Origin: an uncultured Pseudomonadota bacterium
Lineage (GTDB): Bacteria > Pseudomonadota > Gammaproteobacteria > Methylococcales > Methylomonadaceae
Direction: 5' to 3'
Length of the DNA: 51,895 nucleotides
Assembly (NCBI GenBank): GCA_903847275.1
Contig: CAINDC010000071.1
Span: 1 to 51,895 of the forward strand
The translations under genes were made by a program, and so were the position numbers. Below, piece after piece: positions 39,091 to 50,228 of the stretch; the stretch's first letter is position 1; each line of letters begins with the position of its first letter. The notes beneath the pieces were generated by a model. It saw only the letters and a list, made by a program, of their open reading frames with translations. It did no database searches and was not told the DNA's origin.

Positions 39091-39624
39091 TTAAGTTTTT
39101 TCAACCTGATCGAAATTTAATTCAACGGGTGTTGCACGCCCAAAAATTAACACAGCAACTTTTAACTTACTTTTTTCATAAAGAGCTTCTTCGACTTCAC
39201 CATTGAAATCCTTAAAAGGTCCATCAATAATTCGAATAATTTCACCCGTTTCAAATAACACTTTGTGGCGGGGCTTATTTATACTGTCTTCAACACGACT
39301 CAAAATAGCATTAGCTTCTTTTTCAGAAATTGGTGCGGGACGATCTGATGTACCACCAATAAAACCAAGAACTTTGGGTGTATCTCGAACCAAATGCCAC
39401 GTTTCATTAGTCAGCTCCATTTGCACCAAAACGTAACCTGGGAAAAATTTACGATCACTTTTTCGTTGCTGCCCCATTTTCATTTCAACCACTTCTTCAG
39501 TTGGAATGAGAATTTCACCAAATAAGTCGTCTAAACCTTCGCGTGCAATACGCTCCTGTAAAGCAAGCTTAACTTTATTTTCAAAATTAGATTGTGACTG
39601 AACTACATACCAACGTTGTGCCAT
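39091..39624 (-). CDS. nusG: Transcription termination/antitermination protein NusG
   Basis: [29 protein letters not shown] domain; start moved to 39624. Confidence 0.97.
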   Translation of the reverse strand: MAQRWYVVQSQSNFENKVKLALQERIAREGLDDLFGEILIPTEEVVEMKMGQQRKSDRKFFPGYVLVQMELTNETWHLVRDTPKVLGFIGGTSDRPAPISEKEANAILSRVEDSINKPRHKVLFETGEIIRIIDGPFKDFNGEVEEALYEKSKLKVAVLIFGRATPVELNFDQVEKT

Positions 39625-39625
39625 A

Positions 39626-40000
39626 TTAACTCTGCCCTGTGAGTAGACGTACACCCCAAAAAAGAAATGTATCCAACAACCAAAGCACTAAGCTAACGAT
39701 AGAAACCATTGCAAATACTAACAATGTGGTACGCGTAGTTTCTTCACGAGTTGGCCAAACTATTTTTCTAACTTCAACTTTTGAGTCGGAAATGAATCGA
39801 CTAATGCCTTCCCCCCAAACAGTTGTTGCCAGCATTCCGATGACGCCACCAGAAATAGCTAATAAACCTAAAACGCGATAAATTAATTTAATATCTGAAA
39901 AATAATAAAATGCCGCTACTCCAGCAATAACAAAGACGATGGAAAAAACTTGTTTGACAACATCAAAAATATTTACTGATGCCTCGACTTGCGTATTCAT
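39626..40000 (-). CDS. secE: Preprotein translocase subunit SecE
   Basis: 124 aa, three TM segments, [24 protein letters not shown]. Confidence 0.96.
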   Translation of the reverse strand: MNTQVEASVNIFDVVKQVFSIVFVIAGVAAFYYFSDIKLIYRVLGLLAISGGVIGMLATTVWGEGISRFISDSKVEVRKIVWPTREETTRTTLLVFAMVSIVSLVLWLLDTFLFWGVRLLTGQS

Positions 40001-40046
40001 AAATGCGGACTTTTAAGATGGGCTATGAAAATTGGATATTTTGTGC

Positions 40047-40122
40047 TGGCAGGCCAGGAGGGGATCGAACCCCCAACCAACGGTTTTGGAGACCGCCATT
40101 CTACCAATTGAACTACTGACCT
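40047..40122 (-). tRNA. tRNA-Trp (CCA)
   Basis: Cloverleaf read on minus strand; acceptor AGGTCAG/CTGGCCT, GGTCTCCAAAACC anticodon region, CCA end encoded. Confidence 0.95.
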
Positions 40123-40178
40123 ATTCAGACAAACTTTTAGTACTACTAAACACCTTACAATTTAAAACACGATAATTT

Positions 40179-41369
40179 TTACTCGATAATTGAGGCAACA
40201 ACACCAGCACCTACTGTGCGGCCGCCTTCACGAATTGCAAAACGCAATCCCTCCTCCATAGCGATAGGTGAAATTAATTTCACTTTCACCGAAATGTTAT
40301 CACCAGGCATCACCATTTCAACGCCATCAGGCAACTCTACTGCACCTGTTACATCAGTCGTTCTGAAATAGAACTGAGGGCGATACCCATTGAAAAATGG
40401 TGTATGACGACCACCTTCATCTTTAGACAAAATATAGATTTCAGAATTGAAATAAGCATGTGGCTTAATGGTGCCTTTATGCGCTAAAACTTGACCACGC
40501 TCAACATCATCACGCTTTGTTCCACGTAATAACAAGCCAACATTGTCACCCGCTTCACCTTGATCCAATAATTTACGGAACATTTCAACGCCAGTACAAG
40601 TTGTGACAACAGTTGGGCGAATACCAACAATTTCAACTTCCTGACCAACTTTAATCACGCCCCGCTCAATACGACCCGTAACAACAGTTCCACGACCTGA
40701 AATCGAGAATACGTCTTCGATTGGCATTAAGAACGCACCATCAACAGCTCGTTCTGGCAACGGAATATATGTATCTAACGCTTCAACTAATTTAATAACT
40801 GAAGGCGCACCAATTGAACTTTCGTCCCCTTGCAAAGCTAATAATGCTGAGCCACGAATAATTGGCGTATCATCACCTGGGAATTCATACATATCCAATA
40901 ATTCACGAATTTCCATTTCAACCAATTCGATTAACTCTTCGTCATCAACCATATCGGCTTTGTTCAAGAAAACAACGATATATGGAACACCAACTTGGCG
41001 TGACAACAAAATATGCTCGCGAGTTTGTGGCATTGGACCATCAGCTGCTGAGCAAACCAAAATTGCACCATCCATTTGTGCCGCACCAGTAATCATGTTT
41101 TTTACATAATCAGCATGACCTGGACAGTCAACGTGTGCATAGTGTCGATTTGGCGATTCATACTCAACATGTGAAGTAGCAATAGTAATACCACGCGCTC
41201 TTTCTTCAGGGGCGTTATCAATCTGATCAAATGCTTTTACTGCACCACCGTGCAATTTAGCCATAACCGTCGTTAATGCCGCTGTTAAAGTAGTTTTACC
41301 GTGATCAACGTGACCGATTGTGCCGACGTTAACATGTGCTTTGCTACGCGAGAATTTTTCTTTAGCCAT
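40179..41369 (-). CDS. tuf: Elongation factor Tu (copy 2)
   Basis: 396 aa, differs from copy 1 at three residues. Confidence 0.98.
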   Translation of the reverse strand: MAKEKFSRSKAHVNVGTIGHVDHGKTTLTAALTTVMAKLHGGAVKAFDQIDNAPEERARGITIATSHVEYESPNRHYAHVDCPGHADYVKNMITGAAQMDGAILVCSAADGPMPQTREHILLSRQVGVPYIVVFLNKADMVDDEELIELVEMEIRELLDMYEFPGDDTPIIRGSALLALQGDESSIGAPSVIKLVEALDTYIPLPERAVDGAFLMPIEDVFSISGRGTVVTGRIERGVIKVGQEVEIVGIRPTVVTTCTGVEMFRKLLDQGEAGDNVGLLLRGTKRDDVERGQVLAHKGTIKPHAYFNSEIYILSKDEGGRHTPFFNGYRPQFYFRTTDVTGAVELPDGVEMVMPGDNISVKVKLISPIAMEEGLRFAIREGGRTVGAGVVASIIE

Positions 41370-41402
41370 TTTAAATACCTTAAAATTATTTTTATTTAGA
41401 AA

Positions 41403-41478
<76 letters not shown>

Positions 41479-41489
41479 ACTAAATTTCC

Positions 41490-41563
41490 TGGAGCGGGTG
41501 ATGGGAATCGAACCCACGTGATCAGCTTGGAAGGCTGGAGTTCTACCATTGAACTACACCCGC
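41490..41563 (-). tRNA. tRNA-Gly (TCC)
   Basis: GCGGGTGTAGTTCAATGGTAGAACTCCAGCCTTCCAAGCTG...; encoded CCA. Confidence 0.95.
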
Positions 41564-41571
41564 ATTTTATT

Positions 41572-41656
41572 TGGTGGAGGGGGGAGGATTCGAACCTCCG
41601 AAGGTAGAACCAGCAGATTTACAGTCTGATCCCTTTGGCCGCTCGGGAACCCCTCC
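41572..41656 (-). tRNA. tRNA-Tyr (GTA)
   Basis: GGAGGGGTTCCCGAGCGGCCAAAGGGATCAGACTGTAAATCTG..., long variable arm, encoded CCA. Confidence 0.96.
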
Positions 41657-41694
41657 TAAACAGCTTTACATTATCTTTAAAAGGAATATATTTG

Positions 41695-42270
41695 TCAATA
41701 AATAACTTTATTTTTTGTATTTAATGTGTTCATTGCTTTTGAGATATCTCTAAAAACGACCATATCCAGGTATAAATTCACAAAATCAAAAGCGTTAAAC
41801 ATATTTTCATTTTCAAACTTACTCATTCCAGACAATACATAACTTGCTACTTGTTTATTTGATGCGGGACGATCAATACCAACACGTAAGCGATAAAAAT
41901 CATTACTATCTAAATGAGCGATGATATCCCGCAACCCATTATGTCCGCCATGCCCACCACCCTTTTTCAACTTAATTATACCCGCTTTAAAATCTAACTC
42001 GTCATGAACAACTAAGATTTCATCAGGACTAATTTTGTAATAACGAGCAATATTCCCAACAGAGTAACCACTGCGATTCATAAACGTCATCGGTTTTAGC
42101 ATCCGAATCTGCTCATTACCAATCTTTAAGGTCGCTGTCTGCCCATTAAAACGCGGTTCATTCAGCCACGCACCAGAATACAAATAGTCCAAAAACAAAA
42201 ACCCAGCATTATGCCGGGTCTTTTCGTATTCCTGCCCTGGATTACCCAGGCCAACAATTAACTTAATCAC
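41695..42270 (-). CDS. pth: Peptidyl-tRNA hydrolase
   Basis: MIKLIVGLGNPGQEYEKTRHNAGFLFLD; GGGHGGHNGLRDII. Confidence 0.97.
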   Translation of the reverse strand: MIKLIVGLGNPGQEYEKTRHNAGFLFLDYLYSGAWLNEPRFNGQTATLKIGNEQIRMLKPMTFMNRSGYSVGNIARYYKISPDEILVVHDELDFKAGIIKLKKGGGHGGHNGLRDIIAHLDSNDFYRLRVGIDRPASNKQVASYVLSGMSKFENENMFNAFDFVNLYLDMVVFRDISKAMNTLNTKNKVIY

Positions 42271-42276
42271 AATAAA

Positions 42277-42864
42277 TTATTCAACAGGGACTTTTGCAGC
42301 CTGCATAGAAACTACGGCTAAATCGTGATCAGCACCGTGTGTTAACTCAACAATTTGTACATTTGGGGGTACATTTAGCTCTGACAAATGAATTGAAAAG
42401 CCAACATCAAGGCGAGCCAAGTCAGCTTCAATGAATTCTGGTAAATATGCTGGTAAACAAAAAACTTCCACGCTAGTCATTGCATGAGCGGCTACACCAC
42501 CTTTTTTACCGCCAATACCAGAATGCTCGTTGATAAAATGCAGTGGGACATGAACTTTTATACGGTCAGCTAAGTTAATACGCAAAAAATCAAGATGCAA
42601 TATACGCACTTTTGCAGGGTGTCGCTGCACACCTTTTAAAATCGCTTTTTCGGTTTTACCATCAATTGTTAAATCCAAAATATGGGAGTAAACTTCCTCA
42701 TGCGACAGATGCTTCACAACTTCATTGTGATTAAGTGACAACATCTGTGGTACGCCATGCCCGTAAATTACCGCTGGAACACTACCGCTACGACGCATAG
42801 CTCTCGACGCAGTTTTACCATTACCAGTACGAGTTTCTGCAACAAATTCAAATACATTAGACAT
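42277..42864 (-). CDS. rplY: 50S ribosomal protein L25/general stress protein Ctc
   Basis: 195 aa; TRTGNGKTASRAMRRSGSVPAVIYGHG; C-terminal Ctc extension. Confidence 0.95.
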   Translation of the reverse strand: MSNVFEFVAETRTGNGKTASRAMRRSGSVPAVIYGHGVPQMLSLNHNEVVKHLSHEEVYSHILDLTIDGKTEKAILKGVQRHPAKVRILHLDFLRINLADRIKVHVPLHFINEHSGIGGKKGGVAAHAMTSVEVFCLPAYLPEFIEADLARLDVGFSIHLSELNVPPNVQIVELTHGADHDLAVVSMQAAKVPVE

Positions 42865-42902
42865 TTCTTTTACCTTGTGCTTTTTGCACGCTATTTTTAA
42901 TT

Positions 42903-43856
42903 TTAATCTACATACATGGAGCTAACCGATTCACCAGCCGAAATACGTCTAATTGTTTCTGCGAGCATTTCAGCTACGCTCAACTGTCGGATTTTTCCTA
43001 AATCTATTGCTTCTTGACTTAATGGAATCGTATCAGTGACGACAAGCTCATCAATTTCCGAATGACGTAAATTCGTCATCGCAGCGCCTGACAAAACAGG
43101 ATGTGTGCAATACGCCACAACTCTTATGGCACCATGTTTTTTCAATGCACTTGCCGCGTGACAAAGTGTACCTGCAGTATCAACTAAATCATCAACAAGA
43201 ATACAAGTTCGCCCTGAAACATCACCTATAATATGCATAACCTCTGAAACATTGGCTTTTGGGCGACGCTTATCAATAATAGCCAAATCTGCATCACCTA
43301 ACCGTTTAGCCAATGCTCTGGCACGAACAACACCGCCAACATCTGGTGATACAACAATCAAATTTTCATACTGCTGCCGCCAAATATCGCCAAGCAATAG
43401 CGGAGACGAATAGACATTATCAACAGGAATATCAAAAAAACCTTGTATTTGATCTGCGTGCAAATCAATCGTCAATACACTATTTGCCCCCGATTGTTCA
43501 ATCATCTTAGCAACCAATTTTGCACTAATTGAAACTCGCGCTGAACGTGAGCGTCGATCTTGTCTGGCATAGCCGTAATATGGCATAACTGCTGTAATTT
43601 TCGCCGCAGAAGCTCGTTTAAGTGCATCAATCATTACAAGCAACTCCATCAAATTTTCATTTGTGGGCGAACATGTTGGTTGAATGACAAAAATTTCTTT
43701 TCCGCGTACATTCTCTTCGACTTCAAAAGCAATTTCGCCGTCACTAAAACGACCAAGTGTTGCCATGCCTAGACGCATATTGAGTTTTTTTACTATGCCT
43801 TCAGACAAAGCTAGGTTAGCATTTCCAGAAAACACCATTAAATTGGTGTCACTCAT
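42903..43856 (-). CDS. prs: Ribose-phosphate pyrophosphokinase
   Basis: [47 protein letters not shown] at 43856 preferred over upstream GTG. Confidence 0.97.
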   Translation of the reverse strand: MSDTNLMVFSGNANLALSEGIVKKLNMRLGMATLGRFSDGEIAFEVEENVRGKEIFVIQPTCSPTNENLMELLVMIDALKRASAAKITAVMPYYGYARQDRRSRSARVSISAKLVAKMIEQSGANSVLTIDLHADQIQGFFDIPVDNVYSSPLLLGDIWRQQYENLIVVSPDVGGVVRARALAKRLGDADLAIIDKRRPKANVSEVMHIIGDVSGRTCILVDDLVDTAGTLCHAASALKKHGAIRVVAYCTHPVLSGAAMTNLRHSEIDELVVTDTIPLSQEAIDLGKIRQLSVAEMLAETIRRISAGESVSSMYVD

Positions 43857-43893
43857 AAACACTCCATGAATGAATTAAGCGTAGTAGATAGAT

Positions 43894-43968
43894 TGGCTGG
43901 GTCGCAAGGATTCGAACCTTGGTATGCGGAGATCAAAACCCCGTGCCTTACCGCTTGGCGACGACCCA
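43894..43968 (-). tRNA. tRNA-Gln (TTG)
   Basis: TGGGTCGTCGCCAAGCGGTAAGGCACGGGGTTTTGATCTCC...CGACCCA-G-CCA. Confidence 0.95.
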
Positions 43969-43994
43969 ATTTTAGTTTTTTACAAAATCCGAAT

Positions 43995-44852
43995 CTAGGA
44001 TTGAGCAAACAAGGATGATTTATTACAACTTTTTGTGAGGTAGGTTTGCCACTTATCCTTAAGTGTAAGCTCTGCCTCAATAGCAAGATTTTCAGATTTA
44101 AACAGTGCAAAAACACATGCTCCTGTTCCCGTTAGTCTTGCTTCAGAAAAAACACTCAAATCACATAATGCTTTCTCAATTGCTTCATAATGCTTACAAA
44201 CCACGTCAAGACAATCGTTTTTAACTTGTCCTGCGTTGAATTTGTCTATTGTTATCGATTTGCTATTTCGTGTCAAACCATTCGCTGAAAAAATTTCTTT
44301 TGTATTCACATGGCAATCGGGTTTTAAAATCAAAACCCATTGTTCTTTAAGATTTATTTTCGTTAATTTTTCACCAATACCTTCCGCCCAAGCCGCGTGT
44401 CCAAACACAAATATCGGCACATCAGCACCCAACGAAAGCCCCAATTTCATCAGTTTTTCACGCGACAACTGCAAATTCCACAACGAATTTAATACAACAA
44501 GTGTCGTCGCGGCATCCGAACTTCCACCACCTAAACCGCCCCCCATAGGCAAGTTTTTCTCTAATCGAATTCGTACACCACCATTAAACCCAGTTTCAGA
44601 TTTCAATAAATTTGCCGCTTTAATAATCAAATTATCCGAATTTTCAACGCCCGAAATTGCATTTTCTAATACAATTTCGCCCGAATCATTCGGTAAAAAC
44701 GTCAACCAATCACATAATTCAACAAACTGAAATACCGTTTGTAACAAGTGATAACCATCTTCACGTTGCCCAACAATTCGCAACATTAAATTCAATTTCG
44801 CGGGCGCGGGATATTTTTTATCCCATTCAAAAATCTTATTTTCGTTTGTCAT
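43995..44852 (-). CDS. ispE: 4-diphosphocytidyl-2-C-methyl-D-erythritol kinase
   Basis: YPAPAKLNLMLRIVGQREDGYHLLQTVFQ; LPMGGGLGGGSSDAATTL (GHMP). Confidence 0.96.
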   Translation of the reverse strand: MTNENKIFEWDKKYPAPAKLNLMLRIVGQREDGYHLLQTVFQFVELCDWLTFLPNDSGEIVLENAISGVENSDNLIIKAANLLKSETGFNGGVRIRLEKNLPMGGGLGGGSSDAATTLVVLNSLWNLQLSREKLMKLGLSLGADVPIFVFGHAAWAEGIGEKLTKINLKEQWVLILKPDCHVNTKEIFSANGLTRNSKSITIDKFNAGQVKNDCLDVVCKHYEAIEKALCDLSVFSEARLTGTGACVFALFKSENLAIEAELTLKDKWQTYLTKSCNKSSLFAQS

Positions 44853-45414
44853 CTAACATCCATTGATCAATAAAAAGTTTTAATTTCACCGAATCTTTCG
44901 TTACCGTCATATTGCGCGGCAAAACGTGGCTACCAACTGGCTGCATCGCTTTATATTGATTGCGCCAACCCGCTTGCTCAAAACCACTTTCAATTGTGAT
45001 CACTTCTTGCGATTTTTCTGGCACGCCAACCACCCAATAACGCAACGATTTCACAGGAACAAATAACCCAACTTGTTGATTGATAAATTCTTCGGGATTA
45101 TTTGAAGTTTTCACATCACCACCGCCACGATCAATCGTCACACCTGTCGAATTCAATTGAATCGTCACTGCGCCCTGCCCTAAAGGACCTGATAATTTAA
45201 TTAAATCTTCTTCAGGCGAATGCTCCCAATTGATACTCGCCTGTGCGACATCATTTTTGCTAACCACCGCAATGCGCCCATCAAATCCCCAATGTTGCAA
45301 CTCGTATAATTCACTTTGTGCGCTAGTTGGCTTATAAGCGATTTCAGGCGTAGTAGATAACATCGAACACGCAGGTAATAGTAAAACGCTTGCGAATAAA
45401 AAAATTTTTTTCAC
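44836..45414 (-). CDS. lolB: Outer membrane lipoprotein LolB
   Basis: MKKIFLFASVLLLPAC lipobox; WGFDGRIAVVSKNDVAQASINWEHSPEEDLIKLSGPLGQGAVTIQ; start overlaps ispE. Confidence 0.9.
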   Translation of the reverse strand: MKKIFLFASVLLLPACSMLSTTPEIAYKPTSAQSELYELQHWGFDGRIAVVSKNDVAQASINWEHSPEEDLIKLSGPLGQGAVTIQLNSTGVTIDRGGGDVKTSNNPEEFINQQVGLFVPVKSLRYWVVGVPEKSQEVITIESGFEQAGWRNQYKAMQPVGSHVLPRNMTVTKDSVKLKLFIDQWMLDDKRK

Positions 45415-45420
45415 GCGCCA

Positions 45421-47187
45421 CTACTCCAAAAAATGCTTTTTAAAATTCAACAAATCTATATCTTCTGGTGCCGCCTTTAATGCTTCATCAAAAAACTTTT
45501 GTGCATCTTCTTTTTTGTTCATTTCCCAAAGCACTTCGCATAAATGCGCGGCAATTTCACCGCTGTTTTGTTTTTCATACGCAGTTTGTAGGTATTTCAA
45601 AGCTTGCGGGTAATTACCTAACTTAAATTGCAACCAACCAAAACTATCCATAATCGCAGGCTCATTCGGTTGTAATTTAATAGCTCGCTGCAAATACTTT
45701 TCTGCTTCGTGATACCGTTTTGCATCATTCAATAACGTATAACCAAAAGCATTCAATGCCTGAGCATCATTCGGATATTTTGCCAAAATCTTTTTTAAAT
45801 CCGATTCTAATACGTCTAATTTACCTAAATGTTCAGCAACTAAAGCACGGGTATAAAGTAAATCTTTTTCATCTGGCATTTGTAATAACGTTTCACTTAA
45901 CAAACTAAATGCTTTTTCAGCTTGATTTTGTTGGTTATATAAACTGGCTTGCATCAACACAAAACGCAATTTTTGCGCGGGGAACTTTTTTACTAAAACA
46001 TCTAATCGCGCATCAATTTCGGCATATTTTTTGTCTTTAGCCAACAAGTTAATTACTGAAACACCTGCATCTAAGGCAAAATTCATGTCATTTACTTTAT
46101 CAAATAAAATAATAGCAGCTGCGGTGTTATTCCTTTTTTCTTCGATTTTTCCTAGATAAAAATTCGCTTGCGATGCCCATTCAACTTGTTCAGCGAGCGT
46201 TTTTAAAATCGTTTCAGCGTTTGCATCTCGATTTAACTGCAAATTGATTAACGCTAAGGCAATATAATTTTCACCGTCTTTAGGATTTTGAGTAACTAAC
46301 GTTTGATAAAGTTCTGCAGCGGCTTCGTATTCAGTCGTTTTAATCAGCGTTTGCGCCAACATTTTTTTAAATGCGGGATTATTTGGATGTTTCAAAACTA
46401 CCGAATTTAAAAGCGTTTTTGCACGCACCAAATCATTCGCCATAATCGCTAATTGTGATTGAATCAATAACGGATGCTCCCAATCTGGCTGCAACGCTAA
46501 TGTTTGCTCAATTTTCTTTTCTGCCTGCACATTATTTTTCATTTGCATCGACAATAATGCCTGCACAAAATAAATCACTGGTTTATTGCTTGTGGTTTTC
46601 GTTGCCAACGATTCAAGCGTATCGTAAACAAATTTTTCTCTGCCCTCTTTTTGTAAAATACTACTTAACTCAAGCAACGCATTTTCAAAATTTTCAGGTT
46701 CGGCGGTCAGCAACGCATTTAATTCTTTTACCGCCGCTTTTTTGTCATTCCCTCGCAACGCATTCAATGCGGCAACTTTTTTAGCTGTCACATTTTTCGG
46801 TTCTTGATTCATCCATGCAGAAACTGCATCTGTTGTTTTACGAGAATCTTTAATTTGTAATGCCATTTTTGCCGCAAGTTCTGCAAACTTTGGGTCTTTT
46901 ACACGCTTTGTTAATTCCATATATGCTTCATACGCCAAACCATATTGTTGTCTTTGTGTGGCGAGTTCGGCCGCTAATAACAAATACATCACATCAGGCT
47001 CAATCGCTGTTTTCGCTTCAATGGGCGGCAAATCTGATTTTTTTATAGGTTTAATTTCTGCGAGTGTTTCTGGAGTTGAAATTGTTTCGGGTGTAATCGC
47101 TTCTGCAGGAGAAAGTTTTTCGGGTTCGACGGCACAACTGCCTAATAAAATAACGCTAATAACAGATAAAAATGGGAGCTTTAACAC
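45421..47187 (-). CDS. TPR-repeat lipoprotein
   Basis: Signal/lipobox VILLGSC; many TPR units (e.g. NAFGYTLLNDAKRYHEAEKYLQRAIKLQPNEPAIMDSFGWLQFKLGNYPQALKYLQTAYEK). Confidence 0.88.
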   Translation of the reverse strand: MLKLPFLSVISVILLGSCAVEPEKLSPAEAITPETISTPETLAEIKPIKKSDLPPIEAKTAIEPDVMYLLLAAELATQRQQYGLAYEAYMELTKRVKDPKFAELAAKMALQIKDSRKTTDAVSAWMNQEPKNVTAKKVAALNALRGNDKKAAVKELNALLTAEPENFENALLELSSILQKEGREKFVYDTLESLATKTTSNKPVIYFVQALLSMQMKNNVQAEKKIEQTLALQPDWEHPLLIQSQLAIMANDLVRAKTLLNSVVLKHPNNPAFKKMLAQTLIKTTEYEAAAELYQTLVTQNPKDGENYIALALINLQLNRDANAETILKTLAEQVEWASQANFYLGKIEEKRNNTAAAIILFDKVNDMNFALDAGVSVINLLAKDKKYAEIDARLDVLVKKFPAQKLRFVLMQASLYNQQNQAEKAFSLLSETLLQMPDEKDLLYTRALVAEHLGKLDVLESDLKKILAKYPNDAQALNAFGYTLLNDAKRYHEAEKYLQRAIKLQPNEPAIMDSFGWLQFKLGNYPQALKYLQTAYEKQNSGEIAAHLCEVLWEMNKKEDAQKFFDEALKAAPEDIDLLNFKKHFLE

Positions 47188-47273
47188 GCTTGTTCCTAGT
47201 TCGTGACGGAAGGTGAATTTGGTTAATAGCGTAGCAGAAAACGCGCCTAAATTAGAATGCTGATTTTTTACAG

Positions 47274-47302
47274 TTGGACAACACCGCTAGATTTCTTAGA
47301 AT
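47274..47302 (+). promoter_or_regulatory. Candidate sigma70 promoter for hemA
   Basis: TTGGAC - 17 nt - TAGAAT, 44 nt upstream of hemA ATG. Confidence 0.55.
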
Positions 47303-47346
47303 AGCTACAATTACAAAGTCGTATCAACATTTAATCTTCTCACTCA

Positions 47347-48603
47347 ATGACACTTCTCGCCCTTGGTATCAATTACACCACAGCCCCCGTTGCTATTCGT
47401 GAACGCTTGGCATTTCCAGCTGACATTTTGCCGAATGCGTTACAGGATTTGCTGATTGTTAATGAAATAAATGAAGCCGCAATTTTATCAACGTGTAACC
47501 GCACTGAATTTTACTGTTCGACACAATCGGACAATCAAAAAATTTTAATTGATTGGATTGCTCAAAATAAACAAATCAGCGCACAGGATTTAACACCCTA
47601 TTTGTATTGTTACACCGATAACGCCACGATTCGTCATATTTTTCGGGTCGCGTGCGGTTTAGATTCGATGATTTTGGGTGAACCGCAAATTTTAGGGCAA
47701 ATGAAAACTGCGTATCAAACAGCGTGCGATGCGGGAACAATCGGTAAATTACTCGGCAAATTATTTCAACATACCTTCACTGCTGCAAAAAAAGTGCGTA
47801 CCGATACGGCAATTGGGTCAAGTCCCGTTTCAGTTGCTTTTGCAGCGGTGCAATTGGCGCGACAAATTTTCGACAAACTCAGCGAACAAACCGCGTTGTT
47901 AATCGGTGCGGGGGAAACGATTGAACTTGCGGCACGACATTTAAGTCAACAAGGTATTGGGCGCATTATTATTGCCAATCGCACTTTTGAAAAAGCACAC
48001 ATTCTCGCAGCACAATTCAATGGTTACGCGATTAGTTTAGCGGAAATTCCAAATCATCTCGCCGAAGCAGATATTGTAATTTCGTCAACCGCCAGTCAAT
48101 TGCCAATTTTAGGCAAAGGTAGCGTTGAAAGTGCATTAAAAAAACGCAAACGCAAACCCATGTTTATGGTGGATTTAGCCGTGCCGCGTGATATTGAAAC
48201 GGAAGTTGAGCAATTAGATGATGTGTATTTGTACACCGTCGATGATTTACAGCACACGATTGAACAAAATATGAATTCGCGTCGTCAAGCCGCTGAACAA
48301 GCAGAAGAAATTATTGATACGCAAGTCGATTATTTTTTGGCGTGGTTACGCGTTCAAAGCGCACAAACATTGATTAAAGATTACCGCTCACAAGCTGAAA
48401 TTTTGCGTGATGACGCATTACAAAAAGCACTTACTTCGCTTGCAAATGGCACATCTGCCGAAATTGCATTGCAACGTTTAGCGCACACATTAACTAATAA
48501 ACTTATTCACACCCCCAGCACTCAAATCCGCGTCGCAGCAGAAAATGAACGTCATGATTTGCTTGCGGCAGCTTTAGAAATTTTTCAACTTAACCCAGCT
48601 TAA
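47347..48603 (+). CDS. hemA: Glutamyl-tRNA reductase
   Basis: [48 protein letters not shown]. Confidence 0.97.
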   Translation: MTLLALGINYTTAPVAIRERLAFPADILPNALQDLLIVNEINEAAILSTCNRTEFYCSTQSDNQKILIDWIAQNKQISAQDLTPYLYCYTDNATIRHIFRVACGLDSMILGEPQILGQMKTAYQTACDAGTIGKLLGKLFQHTFTAAKKVRTDTAIGSSPVSVAFAAVQLARQIFDKLSEQTALLIGAGETIELAARHLSQQGIGRIIIANRTFEKAHILAAQFNGYAISLAEIPNHLAEADIVISSTASQLPILGKGSVESALKKRKRKPMFMVDLAVPRDIETEVEQLDDVYLYTVDDLQHTIEQNMNSRRQAAEQAEEIIDTQVDYFLAWLRVQSAQTLIKDYRSQAEILRDDALQKALTSLANGTSAEIALQRLAHTLTNKLIHTPSTQIRVAAENERHDLLAAALEIFQLNPA

Positions 48604-48605
48604 AA

Positions 48606-49691
48606 ATGAAACTATCGATAGAACAAAAACTACAAAACTTATGCGAACGTCACGACGAAATTTCAGCGTTACTTTCCGAACCAGAAACACAAAGTAATCA
48701 AAATAAATTTCGGGCATTAAGCCAAGAATACGCACAAATCAGCCCATTAGTGGAATGCTACAAACGTTACGAGCAGCTTTTGGACGCGTTGGCTACCGCA
48801 AAAGAAATGGCAAATGATAGCGATCCAGAATTGCGCGAACTAGCCGAAGACGAAATCACGGACGCAGAAAATCAACTCGAAGCATTAGAACATGAAGTGC
48901 AATTATTGTTATTGCCCAAAGATCCAAATGACAATCGCAACATCTTTTTAGAAGTTCGAGCGGGAACGGGCGGTGATGAAGCAGCGATTTTTGCGGGTGA
49001 TTTGGCGCGAATGTATCAACGTTATACAGAACGCAAAGGCTGGCAAACCGAAATTATCAACGAAAACCAAGGTGAACACGGCGGTTATAAAGAAGTAATT
49101 TTGCGTGTTTCAGGGCGTGATGTGTATTCGCAATTGAAATTTGAATCTGGCACACACCGCGTGCAACGTGTTCCCGAAACCGAATCTCAAGGGCGAATTC
49201 ATACGTCGGCGTGTACGGTAGCGATTATGCCAGAAGTGGATGAAATTGATGCGATTGACATCAATCCAGCTGATTTAAAAGTCGATACATTTCGTGCATC
49301 GGGCGCGGGTGGTCAGCATATCAATAAAACAGAATCTGCGATTCGGATTACGCACATTCCAACGGGAACGATTGTGGAATGCCAAGATGATCGTTCACAA
49401 CATAAAAACCGTGCGCGAGCGATGGCGTTATTGTCCTCGCGTATTCTTTCGGCAAAACAAGAAAAACAACACGCTGAACAATCGTCATTACGAAAAGTAC
49501 AAGTCGGCAGTGGCGACCGTTCGGAACGTATTCGTACTTACAATTATCCGCAAGGACGTTTGACCGATCACCGTATTAACTTAACGCTTTATAAACTCGA
49601 CGACATTATGGAAGGCGGTTTAGATCAAGTATTACAGCCGTTAATTAGCGAACATCATGCGGAATTGTTAACACAATTGGGCGATGATTAG
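48606..49691 (+). CDS. prfA: Peptide chain release factor 1
   Basis: 361 aa; GGQ motif [25 protein letters not shown]. Confidence 0.98.
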   Translation: MKLSIEQKLQNLCERHDEISALLSEPETQSNQNKFRALSQEYAQISPLVECYKRYEQLLDALATAKEMANDSDPELRELAEDEITDAENQLEALEHEVQLLLLPKDPNDNRNIFLEVRAGTGGDEAAIFAGDLARMYQRYTERKGWQTEIINENQGEHGGYKEVILRVSGRDVYSQLKFESGTHRVQRVPETESQGRIHTSACTVAIMPEVDEIDAIDINPADLKVDTFRASGAGGQHINKTESAIRITHIPTGTIVECQDDRSQHKNRARAMALLSSRILSAKQEKQHAEQSSLRKVQVGSGDRSERIRTYNYPQGRLTDHRINLTLYKLDDIMEGGLDQVLQPLISEHHAELLTQLGDD

Positions 49692-50228
49692 ATGACAAAA
49701 CCCCGATTAGCATGGGCAATTACAGGCTCTGGGCATTACATTGAAGAATGCGTTGAATTTTTAATAACGCTTGACGCGGTTGATTTGTACATCAGTCAAG
49801 CAGGTGAAGAAGTCTTAAAAATGTACGGCATTCAACTCGCTGATTTGCGCGAAAAAATGCCTGTTTATCGTGATAAAACTGCCTCGTCTCCGCCCGTTGG
49901 ACATTTTTATAAAGGCTATTACCACACGTTTGTTCTCGCTCCAGCTACGTCAAACACGATTGCAAAATGTGTGTTAGGCATTGCCGATTCATTGGTCACA
50001 AATTTGTATTCTCAAGCAGGAAAATGCCGCGTGCCGAGTATTGTTTATCCGTGCGACATTGCCCCCGAAATGGAAACGACAGCACCAAGCGGCAAAGTTA
50101 TGGTTTATCCACGAAAAATTGATTTAGAAGGCACGGCAAAATTGCGTGAATTTGAATATACAACCGTTGTAGAAAGTGCTGATTCATTGATTTCAACCGT
50201 TCAAGAACGTTTAAAAAATCTGTCATGA
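49692..50228 (+). CDS. Flavoprotein family, AfpA/DmrB-like (dihydromethanopterin reductase-type)
   Basis: 178 aa; RLAWAITGSGHYIEECVEFL, ISQAGEEVLKMYG, VLAPATSNTIAKCVLGIADSLVTN, YPCDIAPEMETTAPSGKVMVYPRKIDLE resemble the archaeoflavoprotein/DmrB family. Confidence 0.7.
   Translation: MTKPRLAWAITGSGHYIEECVEFLITLDAVDLYISQAGEEVLKMYGIQLADLREKMPVYRDKTASSPPVGHFYKGYYHTFVLAPATSNTIAKCVLGIADSLVTNLYSQAGKCRVPSIVYPCDIAPEMETTAPSGKVMVYPRKIDLEGTAKLREFEYTTVVESADSLISTVQERLKNLS

Noticed and set aside
44236-44730. 164-aa plus-strand ORF opposite ispE
   Set aside because: Long but antisense to clear IspE motifs; looks like a reading-frame artefact.
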